Assembly: GCA_934393265.1 (NCBI GenBank)
Contig: CAKRQL010000020.1
Coordinates: forward strand, 62,001-126,000
Source: an uncultured Eubacteriales bacterium
GTDB taxonomy: Bacteria; Bacillota; Clostridia; Oscillospirales; CAG-272
Direction: 5' to 3'
DNA: 64,000 nucleotides
Of the stretch, positions 24,811 through 32,614 are shown one piece after another; position 1 is the stretch's first letter; the number at the start of each line of letters is the position of its first letter. A model generated the notes under the pieces. It was not told the DNA's origin, did no database searches, and saw nothing but the letters and a program-made list of their open reading frames with translations. The position numbers and the translations under genes are program-made.

Positions 24811-25902
24811 ATGAGAAAGCTTAAAGTCGGAATAATAGGCGCCACCGGCATGGTGGGGCAGAGATTTATAACGCTCCTTGCAAATCATCCGTATTTTGAG
24901 ATAGCCGCGCTCGCCGCAGGTCCGCGCTCTTCGGGGAGGAGCTATCGCGAGGCTGTTGCCGGGAGGTGGAAGCTCTCATGCCCGTGCCCGGAGGAGGTTC
25001 TCGATATGCCTGTGCTTGACGCCTCGGATGTCGCGGCTGTCGGCAGACTTGTCGATTTTGTGTTCTGCGCCGTAAATCTTCCGAAAAGTGAGACGCTCGC
25101 TCTCGAGGAGCTGTATGCAAGGCACGAGATACCCGTGGTATCAAACAATTCGGCGAACAGGTGGACGCCGGATGTTCCTATGCTCATTCCGGAGGTGAAC
25201 CCGGAGCACGCGGAGGTGATAGCCGCACAGCGCGCGCGGCTCGGGACGAAGAGGGGTTTTATAGCCGTTAAGCCGAACTGCTCGATACAGGGCTATGTCG
25301 GCGCGCTGACGCCTTTAAGAAAATACGGAATAGAGAAGATAGCCGTCACGACCTATCAGGCTGTAAGCGGGGCGGGGAGGACCCTCTCCGACTGGGAGGA
25401 GATGACCGACAACATAATCCCGTACATACCCGGCGAGGAGGAGAAGAGCGAGCGTGAGCCGCTGCGCGTATGGGGAGAACCCGACGTGGAGGGTCTGAGG
25501 ATAGTCCCGGCAGATGAGCCGGTGATAAGCGCGCAGTGCCTGCGCGTCCCGGTGAGCGACGGGCACATGGCGGCTGTGTTCGTGAAGTTTCGTGAAAAGC
25601 CGACCGTGGAGGAGATAAAGACGGCATGGCGCGACTTCACCCCCCTGCCCGAGAGGCTCTCGCTCCCCTCCGCGCCGGAGCGCTTTATCACATATTTTGA
25701 GGAGCCGGACAGACCGCAGACGCGCCTTGACAGAGGGCTTTATTCGGGTATGGGAATATCCGTCGGCAGGCTTCGCGAGGACAGAATTTTCGATTACAGC
25801 TTCGTCACCCTCGCGCACAATACCCTTCGCGGTGCCGCCGGGGGAGCCGTTCTTATGGCGGAGCTTCTTGTGAGCCGGGGGTATCTGACACCGGCAGACT
25901 GA
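24811..25902 (+). CDS. asd: Aspartate-semialdehyde dehydrogenase
   Basis: 363 residues. It reduces L-aspartyl-4-phosphate to the semialdehyde with NADPH, the branch point for lysine, diaminopimelate, threonine and methionine. The NADP-binding loop is GATGMVGQRF (10-19), and the catalytic cysteine is in VKPNCSIQGYVGAL; AVSGAGRT follows. Length and the SNNSANRW segment fit the archaeal/fungal-type ASADH subgroup rather than the E. coli type. GGAGGGG precedes the ATG. It is followed after 50 bases by a LysR gene, possibly on the same mRNA. No lysine riboswitch was seen upstream. Confidence 0.92.
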   Translation: MRKLKVGIIGATGMVGQRFITLLANHPYFEIAALAAGPRSSGRSYREAVAGRWKLSCPCPEEVLDMPVLDASDVAAVGRLVDFVFCAVNLPKSETLALEELYARHEIPVVSNNSANRWTPDVPMLIPEVNPEHAEVIAAQRARLGTKRGFIAVKPNCSIQGYVGALTPLRKYGIEKIAVTTYQAVSGAGRTLSDWEEMTDNIIPYIPGEEEKSEREPLRVWGEPDVEGLRIVPADEPVISAQCLRVPVSDGHMAAVFVKFREKPTVEEIKTAWRDFTPLPERLSLPSAPERFITYFEEPDRPQTRLDRGLYSGMGISVGRLREDRIFDYSFVTLAHNTLRGAAGGAVLMAELLVSRGYLTPAD

Positions 25903-25952
25903 GGGAATTACCCCGCAGGCGTGTATGAATTTCAAGCTGAAAGGACGAAAAA

Positions 25953-26849
25953 ATGAACATAGCAAAATACAGGGCACTGCTTGCCGCGGTGGATATGGGC
26001 TCGTTTTCCGCCGCGGCGGAAAAGCTCGGCTGCACGCAGTCGGGGCTTACACACATGATGAACGGGCTCGAGGACGAGATAGGCTTTCCGCTTCTTCAGC
26101 GCGGGCATTACGGAATAAAGCTCACGCCGGGCGGAGAGAGACTCATACAGAAGATACGCGAGCTCGTTGCCTCAGACGACGCGCTGAACGCCGAGATAGA
26201 GATGGTCCGCTCTCTCGGTGACAATACTCTCCGCGTCGGCGCATATTCGAGTATGGCGTCCTGCTGGCTGCCGACGGTGGTGGACAGGTTTTCCGCCGAG
26301 CTTCCGGATATTAACGTGGTGATACAGACCGGCACGGTCGGCGAGCTCTGCGGGGGGCTCTCCGACGGGAGATTCGATATACTTTTCGGGTCGGTGAATA
26401 CAAAATACGATTTCCGGTGGATTCCGATAGCAAAGGACAGATTTTATGCCGTCCTGCCGATGGACTATCCGATAGTAGGAGACGAGTTTGACATAACCCG
26501 CTTCAACGGAACGAAATTTCTTATGCCCGGTCTCGGCTTTGACCACGATATAAGCGCGGTGTTCGAGAAATACAACGTAAAGCCGTTTGTCACGGAGACG
26601 TATGTTGACGACCCGGCGATAATATCAATGGTGAGCCACAGGCACGGCGTCAGCATGCTCTCGGAACTCATAGTAGGCAGGCTCGCGGAGAATGTCCGCT
26701 GCGTTCCGATAGTGCCGGAGGTCTGTCGCGAGCTTGCAATAGCGACAAAGCCGGATGCCGCCCTGTCACCCGCGGCGCGCCGCCTTATAACCCTCACAAA
26801 GGAATATGTAAAGGAGACCGGGAGACCTCTGTTTGGTAATATTGAATAA
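25953..26849 (+). CDS. LysR-family transcriptional regulator
   Basis: 298 residues. N-terminal winged helix-turn-helix (KYRALLAAVDMGSFSAAAEKLGCTQSGLTHMMNGLE) and a C-terminal type 2 periplasmic-binding-like effector domain starting near residue 90. RBS AAAGGACG. The position behind asd could mean control of amino acid genes, but LysR proteins usually control divergent neighbours and there is none here, so the target is unknown. Confidence 0.88.
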   Translation: MNIAKYRALLAAVDMGSFSAAAEKLGCTQSGLTHMMNGLEDEIGFPLLQRGHYGIKLTPGGERLIQKIRELVASDDALNAEIEMVRSLGDNTLRVGAYSSMASCWLPTVVDRFSAELPDINVVIQTGTVGELCGGLSDGRFDILFGSVNTKYDFRWIPIAKDRFYAVLPMDYPIVGDEFDITRFNGTKFLMPGLGFDHDISAVFEKYNVKPFVTETYVDDPAIISMVSHRHGVSMLSELIVGRLAENVRCVPIVPEVCRELAIATKPDAALSPAARRLITLTKEYVKETGRPLFGNIE

Positions 26850-26902
26850 AAAGTAAGGCAAAAATTCGTCAGTGCCGTCATCACAAAAGCGCGGTATTCG
26901 CT

Positions 26903-26931
26903 TGACTTTCCGCCGCGGGGCAGTTATAATT
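26903..26931 (+). promoter_or_regulatory. Promoter of the three-lipoprotein cluster
   Basis: TTGACT (26903-26908), 17-base spacer, TATAAT (26926-26931). Confidence 0.72.
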
Positions 26932-26972
26932 ATTATGACAAATAACTACGCATGAAAGGTTATCGGTATACT

Positions 26973-27614
26973 ATGAAAAAGATTATATGTCTTCTTCTCC
27001 TCTCGGTGCTTGCGTTTTCGCTTATTGCCTGCGGGGACAGCCGCGCGGACGAGATACTCGCCGCCGTGGAAAATTCTGAGCCTACGAAGATAGTGACTAT
27101 CGTGAACTACGTGAAAGAGAACGAAGGTCTTCCCGACGTCTCCCTGAACAGCCAGTACACGATTGAGCTCGACGGTGACAATTCAATCGCCGCATACAGA
27201 GCCGAGAGGCTCGCCTCCCCGACCGACACGGACGCGGACGGACCCATAAAGACGGTCGAGGGCACCCTTTATTATAAGGACGGAAAGTATTCGCTCGACG
27301 GCGAGGAGTGGGGCGCACAGCCGCCGTATCAGTCGGCAAAGGCACTCGCGCTGAAGCTCGATAAGGCTGACAGCCACGAGGTTTCCGCGGACGGGACGAC
27401 GCTTACCGTAAAGCTCTCCGGAGAGAACGCAGCCGACGCGCTCGGAACCGATCTCAAGCCGGTCGGCACAGTGACTGTCGAGATAGTCACGGTCGGCGAG
27501 CATGTGACCCGCATTTTCGTGTCCTACACTACGGAGAGCGGAGCGAGGGTTGAGATAAATACTTCCTATTCGTACAACAAGCTCACACTCACATTTCCCA
27601 CAGACGGGCAGTGA
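26973..27614 (+). CDS. Secreted lipoprotein, paralogue 1 of 3
   Basis: 213 residues from the ATG at 26973; an in-frame ATG at 26952 lacks a ribosome site, whereas AAAGG lies before 26973. Lipobox SLIAC with Cys20. The mature part begins with a helical segment (DEILAAVENSEPTKIVTIVNYV), continues with beta-rich sequence including LYYKDGKYSLDGEEWG, and ends VTRIFVSYTTESGARVEINTSYSYN. The same plan recurs in the next two genes, so this is a tandem family. Fold and function are not recognised; LolA/LppX-like carriers have comparable size, but that is a guess. Confidence 0.8.
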   Translation: MKKIICLLLLSVLAFSLIACGDSRADEILAAVENSEPTKIVTIVNYVKENEGLPDVSLNSQYTIELDGDNSIAAYRAERLASPTDTDADGPIKTVEGTLYYKDGKYSLDGEEWGAQPPYQSAKALALKLDKADSHEVSADGTTLTVKLSGENAADALGTDLKPVGTVTVEIVTVGEHVTRIFVSYTTESGARVEINTSYSYNKLTLTFPTDGQ

Positions 27615-27642
27615 GAATCAATGAACTGAAAGGAAGAACAGA

Positions 27643-28341
27643 ATGAAAAAGATAATTGCACTCCTTCTGCTTTGCGTCTGCGTCTTTTCCTTTGCCGCCT
27701 GCAAGGATAAGAAAAAGGAAATGACCGTTGATGACCTCGCCGCGATGTATAACGCCAGCGCGCCGACAAAGACGATAGTGAACACCACCCGTACGATAAA
27801 GTCCGAGGAGGACAGCGGAGACGGGCTTGTACTTAACGACACCTATACACTGGTTTCCGGAAAGATAGACGGCTACAACGCCGCTGTGTACACCCATGAG
27901 TACGATGAGCTCAGCGAGGTTACCGAGTCCGGCGGAGAGGCGATACAGCGTCGCAACGAGACGCGCGAGTTCTACGAGCGCGATGGCTACGGGCTTCGCG
28001 TCAACGGCGGAGACTGGAATCCCTCCGGAACGAGCATTATCCCGAGCGCGGGCTCAAACGCCATAAACTTCACCTCGGCGAATGTAACCGACGTTAAGGT
28101 CGACGGAACGAACATTACCTTCAAAATTCCCTCGGCTAACGTCAGCGCGGTATTCGGAAATAAACTCAACATAAATGCAAATTCACAGGGCGTGACGGTC
28201 GAGGTAGAGACCGACGGCTCGCTCGTAACCTCCGTGACCATAAGATACACGAGCCCTGCCGGTGATGTCTTGGGTGAGTGCAGTGTGGTCATCAAGGCGG
28301 TTTACTCGTACGACCTTGAAATGGTAACGCTTCTGAAGTGA
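27643..28341 (+). CDS. Secreted lipoprotein, paralogue 2 of 3
   Basis: 232 residues, RBS AAAGGAAG. Lipobox FSFAAC, Cys20, the same position as in both neighbours. Shared features: an N-terminal segment ending PTKTIVNTTRTI, a central FYERDGYGLRVNGGDWNPSG, and a C-terminal VTSVTIRYTSPAGDVLGECSVVIKAVYSY. It is separated from paralogue 1 by 28 bases and overlaps the longer possible frame of paralogue 3. Function unknown; membrane-anchored outside the cell. Confidence 0.8.
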   Translation: MKKIIALLLLCVCVFSFAACKDKKKEMTVDDLAAMYNASAPTKTIVNTTRTIKSEEDSGDGLVLNDTYTLVSGKIDGYNAAVYTHEYDELSEVTESGGEAIQRRNETREFYERDGYGLRVNGGDWNPSGTSIIPSAGSNAINFTSANVTDVKVDGTNITFKIPSANVSAVFGNKLNINANSQGVTVEVETDGSLVTSVTIRYTSPAGDVLGECSVVIKAVYSYDLEMVTLLK

Positions 28342-28361
28342 TTTTCCGGAGGATTGACGAA

Positions 28362-28958
28362 ATGAAGAAAATTATAGCTTTTGCTCTTGCGATAATATGT
28401 ATTTTTGCGGTTGTATCCTGCTCTGGCGGAGATAAGTATAAGGAACAGCTTGATGCCTTTGCGGCGGCTCTCGACAATACGAAGCCGACCGGGGCAAAGG
28501 TAGTGACTAATTTCCATTCTGGTCTTCTCGGCGACCTTGACGGCGAGTTCAATATCACCTATAAGGACGACGGCTCATCCGAGATAGCATACAGCTACGA
28601 AGAGTTCGCAGAGCTTACGGAAAATCCGACAAGCGAGGAAGTAAAGAAAACCCACACCGGCACCGTTACCGTTGACAAGAACGGTAAGTATACCGACGGC
28701 GACAGTCTTAACGGCACGGCGGCGGCAGCCACGGGACTTAAAATAAACCTCGGCGGAAAGCTCACCGTAAAGAACGCATCGAACACCGCCATTACCATTC
28801 TCGTAAAGGCAGAGAACACAAAGGATGTTATCGGCACGGCACTTGAAAACGACGTAACTCTCGTTCTTACAAAGGCAAACGATATGATAGCAACCGTCGC
28901 GCTCAGCTACACGACGCTCAGCGGCGATGTGCTCATTTCCTGTGCATATAAATTCTGA
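28362..28958 (+). CDS. Secreted lipoprotein, paralogue 3 of 3
   Basis: 198 residues from ATG 28362, with CCGGAGG upstream; the in-frame ATT-type start at 28338 is rejected for lack of a site. Lipobox AVVSC, Cys20. Family segments: LDNTKPTGAKVVTNFHS near the N terminus and IATVALSYTTLSGDVLISCAYKF at the C terminus. The most diverged and shortest of the three. A terminator follows. Confidence 0.8.
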   Translation: MKKIIAFALAIICIFAVVSCSGGDKYKEQLDAFAAALDNTKPTGAKVVTNFHSGLLGDLDGEFNITYKDDGSSEIAYSYEEFAELTENPTSEEVKKTHTGTVTVDKNGKYTDGDSLNGTAAAATGLKINLGGKLTVKNASNTAITILVKAENTKDVIGTALENDVTLVLTKANDMIATVALSYTTLSGDVLISCAYKF

Positions 28959-29014
28959 CAGAACGTCTGCATTCACACGGAGTATGGGGCTCTCCGGTTT
29001 TCCGGAGAAAAATA

Positions 29015-29052
29015 AAGCAGGGTCTCCCGCATTTGCGGGGGACCCTGCTTTT
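29015..29052. terminator. Bidirectional terminator between convergent lipoprotein genes
   Basis: AAGCAGGGTC-T-CCCGC and GCGGG-G-GACCCTGCTT form a long stem around ATTT, followed by TTTT on the plus strand and TTTATTTTT on the minus strand. Confidence 0.85.
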
Positions 29053-29494
29053 ATGAAAAACTATATCCGAGGAGCTTTGCACAGGCGTCTGACGTGACGG
29101 AGACAACCGTGTCGCCGAACACGGCATATTTTTCACCGTTCCCGCGTCCTCTTGCATATTTTATAAAGTTTGCGGCTTCGTCCTCGCTTGAAAACTGCGT
29201 CATCGTGCACCCGCCGAAGCCGTCGCCCTCTGTGCCGACGGATTTTGAATATGCGGCATAGCGCACTATCTTCACGGTGAAGGAATAGCCGGCGGAGACG
29301 AATTGTTCATTAAGATATTCGGAGTAGGGGAGACACTTGCTCTCTCCTGTGGCAGAGCTGTAGAGCTCGTATCCCGCCTTTATGAGCTTCTTCTCATCCC
29401 GGCTCCACGAGAAGCCGCCGCAGGAGGAGAGAAGCAGTGCCGCAACGGTGAAGAAAAGCATGGCGGCGGCTAATATTCTTCTTGTTTTCGACAT
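29051..29494 (-). CDS. Small secreted lipoprotein
   Basis: 147 residues. The signal peptide ends in LLLSSC (Cys25). The mature part has an alpha/beta pattern including CTMTQFSSEDEAANFIKYARGRG and a C-terminal VVSVTSDACAKLLGYSF. Two cysteines beyond the lipid anchor could form a disulfide. It is not obviously related to the three lipoproteins on the other side of the terminator. Function unknown. Confidence 0.75.
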   Translation of the reverse strand: MSKTRRILAAAMLFFTVAALLLSSCGGFSWSRDEKKLIKAGYELYSSATGESKCLPYSEYLNEQFVSAGYSFTVKIVRYAAYSKSVGTEGDGFGGCTMTQFSSEDEAANFIKYARGRGNGEKYAVFGDTVVSVTSDACAKLLGYSFS

Positions 29495-29596
29495 TTACGA
29501 TACCTCTTTTCGGTGTCAATTTTCCTTAGACGGCGGAGCCGCAGGCGACAGCGAAAATACGCTGTGCGGTGCCGACGGGGGCTTTATATCCGGGAA

Positions 29597-29628
29597 TAAA
29601 AATAAATCCCGGTAGTTATGCTACCGGG
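29597..29628 (-). terminator. Terminator of the tRNA(CAT) gene
   Basis: On the minus strand CCCGGTAG-CATAA-CTACCGGG is followed by ATTTATTTTTATT. Confidence 0.82.
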
Positions 29629-29633
29629 ACATC

Positions 29634-29710
29634 TGGTGGACCATCTAGGACTCGAACCTAGGACCGACCGGTTATGAGCCGGTAGCTCTAACCAACTGAG
29701 CTAATGGTCC
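29634..29710 (-). tRNA. tRNA with anticodon CAT, probably tRNA-Ile2
   Basis: 77 bases with encoded CCA. Acceptor GGACCAT/ATGGTCC, D-arm GCTCAGTTGGTTAGAGC, anticodon stem ACCGG/CCGGT with loop CTCATAA (anticodon CAT), T-arm CCTAG-GTTCGAG-TCCTAG (approximate). The GGACC acceptor and overall sequence resemble the Bacillus tRNA-Ile2 that TilS converts to read AUA, more than elongator Met tRNA; the assignment is not certain. The genes in this window use ATA very often, so such a tRNA would be in demand. Confidence 0.88.
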
Positions 29711-29723
29711 TTCCAAAGTGACT

Positions 29724-29752
29724 ATCATATTATAGCAGATAAATATGAACAA
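29724..29752 (-). promoter_or_regulatory. Likely promoter of the tRNA(CAT) gene
   Basis: On the minus strand TTGTTC (29752-29747), 17-base spacer, TATGAT (29729-29724); a TATAAT overlaps at 29734-29729 but has poor spacing. Confidence 0.5.
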
Positions 29753-29893
29753 TTCGTGCTGAAATTATGAATAAAATATTAATTAAAGCATTGTGTAAAG
29801 AAAAAAATAATGATTTTTCCGGGTAAAGCAGAACGCCGCGTAATAATTTGTTCGCTATTGATTATTGAAATATACATTTTTTTGTGTTTTCTG

Positions 29894-29922
29894 TTGACAT
29901 TTACCGAAAAACATGGTATCAT
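29894..29922 (+). promoter_or_regulatory. Promoter of the YdbC-like gene
   Basis: TTGACA (29894-29899), 17-base spacer, TATCAT (29917-29922), followed by a strikingly AT-only leader (about 29930-29966). Confidence 0.7.
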
Positions 29923-29982
29923 GTATATAAGTATAGATATATATGTATATATATTTATTTATTTTAAGGAGGCACTCGGAAA

Positions 29983-30207
29983 ATGCCTGAAATCAAATAC
30001 GAGGTTGTCGATAAGATAGGTGTTGTAAGCGAGGGGAGCAATGGCTGGAACAAGGAGCTCAATCTCATAAGCTGGAACGACAGAGAGCCTGTATACGACA
30101 TCCGTACATGGTCTCCCGATCATGAGAAGATGGGCAAGGGCGTTACCGTCACGGTAGCGGAGGCAAAGGCGCTTCGCGATATGCTCAACAAGCTCAATCT
30201 TGACTGA
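29983..30207 (+). CDS. YdbC/PC4-like single-stranded nucleic acid-binding protein
   Basis: 74 residues, RBS AAGGAGG. The sequence matches the YdbC family (bacterial PC4-like): EVVDKIGVVSEGSNGWNKELNLISWNDREPVYDIRTWSPDHEKMGKGVT, ending in the C-terminal helix AEAKALRDMLNKLN. Known members form dimers that bind single-stranded DNA or RNA; the cellular role in Firmicutes is not settled. It is monocistronic with its own promoter and terminator. Confidence 0.88.
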   Translation: MPEIKYEVVDKIGVVSEGSNGWNKELNLISWNDREPVYDIRTWSPDHEKMGKGVTVTVAEAKALRDMLNKLNLD

Positions 30208-30342
30208 CAGTCGGCACGATTATAGACTGCCAACCGCGTGTATCTCGCGGTTCCGGATGCGGGGACGGCTTTTCGCAGGGGGCGTTTTGCCCATAAAATA
30301 ATGCGACTTCACGCAAGAAATACATAAAGATGTACCCGCGCG

Positions 30343-30377
30343 CGGTCGGAGCACAGGCTCCGGCCGTTTTGCTTTTC
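30343..30377 (+). terminator. Terminator downstream of the YdbC-like gene
   Basis: CGGTCGGAGC (30343-30352) and GCTCCGGCCG (30357-30366) pair with one G-T mismatch, then TTTTGCTTTT. It lies 135 bases after the stop; the gap holds nothing recognisable. Confidence 0.6.
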
Positions 30378-30416
30378 CGGCGCGGCTATATATTCGTTCG
30401 CCGTGAGCAGCCGGGT

Positions 30417-31286
30417 TCATCGCATGTTTTCCGGCGTGCTGTTGAGCAGCTTTTTTATCTCCCGCCAGCGCGGCATATACCTGTCAAGGTGCGCCTTGAA
30501 GAGTGCGCCGTGGTCCGGGTAGCGGAGGTGCGAGAGCTCATGGAGTATCACATAATCGACGCAGACCGGGGGTTTTGCCGCGAGCGTCAGCGATATGGCT
30601 ATCCGCCCGGTTTTTGTATTGCACGTGCCATAGCGTGTATGCATATCCCGTATTATTACCGATGTGGGGTGAAGCCCCGTCAGCTCCTCAAATACCGGGA
30701 ACCTCTCGGCAAGGCGTTTAGAAAGCCCGACCTTCAGTAGCTTATCAAGTGCCGCGCGGCGTAGTGCGGCATCGGTCCCGGAAGGAGCTGACATAACTAT
30801 TTTTTCGGGGTAGAGCGAGACGTGCAGCCGCCCGAGCTTTACAGTCTCCTGCGCGACGCCGCTCCCGGCATTGCAGCCTGCAGTGTCCACGATACCGTGC
30901 GCTGAGCTCCTGCCGTTTGCCGGGAGCCCTGCACTGCCTGCGATTTCTATGCCGTTTGCCGGGCTTCCTGCACTGCCTGCGGTTTCTATGCCGTTTGCCG
31001 CGGTTATTACGGTGAGCCGCCGCGCAGTTCCTTCGACAAACACAAGCTCACCGTCTGAGCAGGTGATGTGGGCGATGGGGGCACGCGCGGTGAGCTTCTC
31101 CCGGCTTTTCTCTATCCATGTGCGCTTTTCCGTAAGAAACGCGGCAATCGTAGTCTCCGGCATGGCATACGGCGCACTTATCCGTATCTCACCTGCGGGC
31201 GGCATTATCCGCACCGAAAGATTTTTTACCCTTTTGCGGGCAAGTTCAACCTCAAATCCGGCTATGCTTGTTTTCACGCCCTCCAA
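30417..31286 (-). CDS. YgjP/DUF45 (WLM-type) metal-dependent protease-like protein with repeat insertion
   Basis: 289 residues. The C-terminal half has the zinc motif in VILHELSHLRYPDHGALF (HExxH plus a following His) and the family ending PRWREIKKLLN. The N-terminal half is the usual beta domain (LARKRVKNLSVRIMPPAGEIRISAP). Between them, around residues 85-135, lies a low-complexity block with in-frame 13-residue repeats (AGSAGSPANGIE) that makes the protein about 50 residues longer than usual. Cytosolic; the natural substrate of the family is unknown. It is the next minus-strand gene after the microcompartment operon but lies beyond a terminator. Confidence 0.85.
   Translation of the reverse strand: MEGVKTSIAGFEVELARKRVKNLSVRIMPPAGEIRISAPYAMPETTIAAFLTEKRTWIEKSREKLTARAPIAHITCSDGELVFVEGTARRLTVITAANGIETAGSAGSPANGIEIAGSAGLPANGRSSAHGIVDTAGCNAGSGVAQETVKLGRLHVSLYPEKIVMSAPSGTDAALRRAALDKLLKVGLSKRLAERFPVFEELTGLHPTSVIIRDMHTRYGTCNTKTGRIAISLTLAAKPPVCVDYVILHELSHLRYPDHGALFKAHLDRYMPRWREIKKLLNSTPENMR
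30911..31003. repeat. 39-bp tandem repeat, about 2.4 copies, inside the YgjP-like gene
   Basis: Units at 30911-30949 and 30950-30988 (differing at a few bases) and a partial third from 30989. Each is 13 codons, so the reading frame is kept. Confidence 0.85.
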
Positions 31287-31377
31287 CCTCCTTTATGCTT
31301 TCGGTTTGTAAGCTTTACGGCTTCGCTTTTTCAGAGCCGACAAAAAATCCCGACCCCGGAATAATCACAGCCGACAG

Positions 31378-31407
31378 AAAAATCCCGCACCGGAGCGCGG
31401 GATTTTT
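31378..31407 (-). terminator. Terminator at the end of the microcompartment operon
   Basis: AAAAATCCCGC (31378-31388) and GCGGGATTTTT (31397-31407) pair around an 8-base loop; the stem ends in T-runs on both strands. Confidence 0.82.
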
Positions 31408-31416
31408 GCAGCTTTA

Positions 31417-31755
31417 TCAAAGCAGAAAATAGGGCATATCCTCGCCGAGTGAAACGCGGCTGTCATTTTCCGGTGCGGCGGGCTTTTTCTCTATCACCTT
31501 TTCCATGACCTCGGGCGAGAGGGCGGAGATAACTCCGGTGCCGACGACTGCGGGCGCGCCGGCAGCACTGATCTGCGACTTTGTCTTGCCGCTCCTTGCG
31601 GGGGCTGCCTTTTTTGTCCTTGTCTCATTTACTGCCGCCTCTGCGGTCGTGCTTTCCTTTTCGCCTTTTGCTGTAAGCTTCTTCTTTTCTGTCGGTGCCG
31701 TCGCCTTTTCGTTGGCTTTTGCGGCGCGTGCTATACTGCTTTTACCTATCGGCAT
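31417..31755 (-). CDS. Small basic, mostly disordered protein coupled to ParA (McdB-like by position)
   Basis: 112 residues, starting inside the 3' end of the ParA gene (14-base overlap) with a strong site (AAAGGAG) before the ATG. The N terminus is basic (MPIGKSSIARAAKANEK), residues 15-65 are a low-complexity Lys/Ala/Thr/Glu stretch, and the C-terminal third has a predicted helix (SPEVMEKVIEKK) and a hydrophobic end (EDMPYFLL). There is no similarity I can name. A small, disordered, charged partner directly behind a ParA ATPase is the arrangement of McdA/McdB, which spaces carboxysomes; unlike cyanobacterial McdB it has no tryptophan. The basic N terminus could stimulate the ATPase, as in ParB-type partners, and the C-terminal end could bind the shell. 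Both are inference. Confidence 0.72.
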   Translation of the reverse strand: MPIGKSSIARAAKANEKATAPTEKKKLTAKGEKESTTAEAAVNETRTKKAAPARSGKTKSQISAAGAPAVVGTGVISALSPEVMEKVIEKKPAAPENDSRVSLGEDMPYFLL

Positions 31756-32533
31756 ACTCTGCTATCTCCTTTGCAAGCTCCATGTATTCACCGGCAGACC
31801 GGCTGTTTTTCTTATAGACCATAACGGGCTTTGAGTTGTCCTGAGCCCATTCTATCGCGCTGTCTACTCTTATGTAATTTTTGAAGAGGTTCACTCCCTC
31901 CCATTCGGAGAGGGTGTCGAGCGTCTGCTTGAAGTAATTCTTCCGCTCGCTCGCCTTTGTTATCGCTATTCCCATGAGAGCGAGGTTCGGCGAGATGGTC
32001 TTTACCTGCGCGTAAAACTCGAACATGTTTGCAAGTCCGAAGAGCCCCCACGGCGACGCCTCGACGGGTATCACAAGGTAGTCAGAGGCGCACATGATGT
32101 TCATAACCCAACATCCGAGCGTCGGCGGCGCGTCAATAAGTATATAGTCGTACTTTCCGCTCTCGCGCACCGCGACGAGAGCTTTCTTTAATATAAATTC
32201 CCTCTGCCACTTTGTGAAGAGCTCAAACTCTATCCCGCTCATAAGCGTCGAAGAGGGGACGATGTCGAGCCCCGGGTAGCCGGTGCTCAGAATAAAGCCG
32301 GATATGTCCTTTCCCTCCGTTACTGCGGTGTAGATGTTCTCCCCGCTCTTCGCAAGGGCGAGTGAGCGTTCCTCGTCAAAGAATGAGAGCGTGAGGTTCA
32401 TCTGCATGTCGCCGTCGATGAGCAGCACCCGCTTTCCGAGCGTGGAGAGACAGTAGCCGACGTTTGAGCAGGTAGTGGATTTTCCGCTACCGCCCTTGTT
32501 GTTTGCGAAGGATATTACTTTCGTGTTTGCCAT
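31742..32533 (-). CDS. ParA/MinD-type ATPase, probable microcompartment-positioning protein (McdA-like)
   Basis: 263 residues. Deviant Walker A KGGSGKST with the signature lysine, switch I region GDMQMNLTLSFF, Walker B DYILIDAPPTLG, and an AEYADR end. This is the compact ParA form without an N-terminal DNA-binding domain, as in McdA, Soj and plasmid type Ib partition ATPases. RBS AAGGGAG. It lies directly behind the PduV-like GTPase and before the small basic protein, in the same direction as the shell genes, with no replication origin or parS-like array nearby. Positioning of the microcompartment on the nucleoid is the most economical role; plasmid partition is unlikely here. Confidence 0.85.
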   Translation of the reverse strand: MANTKVISFANNKGGSGKSTTCSNVGYCLSTLGKRVLLIDGDMQMNLTLSFFDEERSLALAKSGENIYTAVTEGKDISGFILSTGYPGLDIVPSSTLMSGIEFELFTKWQREFILKKALVAVRESGKYDYILIDAPPTLGCWVMNIMCASDYLVIPVEASPWGLFGLANMFEFYAQVKTISPNLALMGIAITKASERKNYFKQTLDTLSEWEGVNLFKNYIRVDSAIEWAQDNSKPVMVYKKNSRSAGEYMELAKEIAEYADR

Positions 32534-32614
32534 TTTTATAGGCTCCCTTCGTTTAAGTTTCAGAATTACAGCACCGCGCCGTATCTTGCGCTGTGCCCGC
32601 TGATTTGCTTTTTA

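Noticed and set aside
31742..32533. Plasmid or chromosome partition locus
   Set aside because: There is no ParB with a DNA-binding domain, no parS-like repeats and no replication gene; the gene is embedded in the microcompartment operon.
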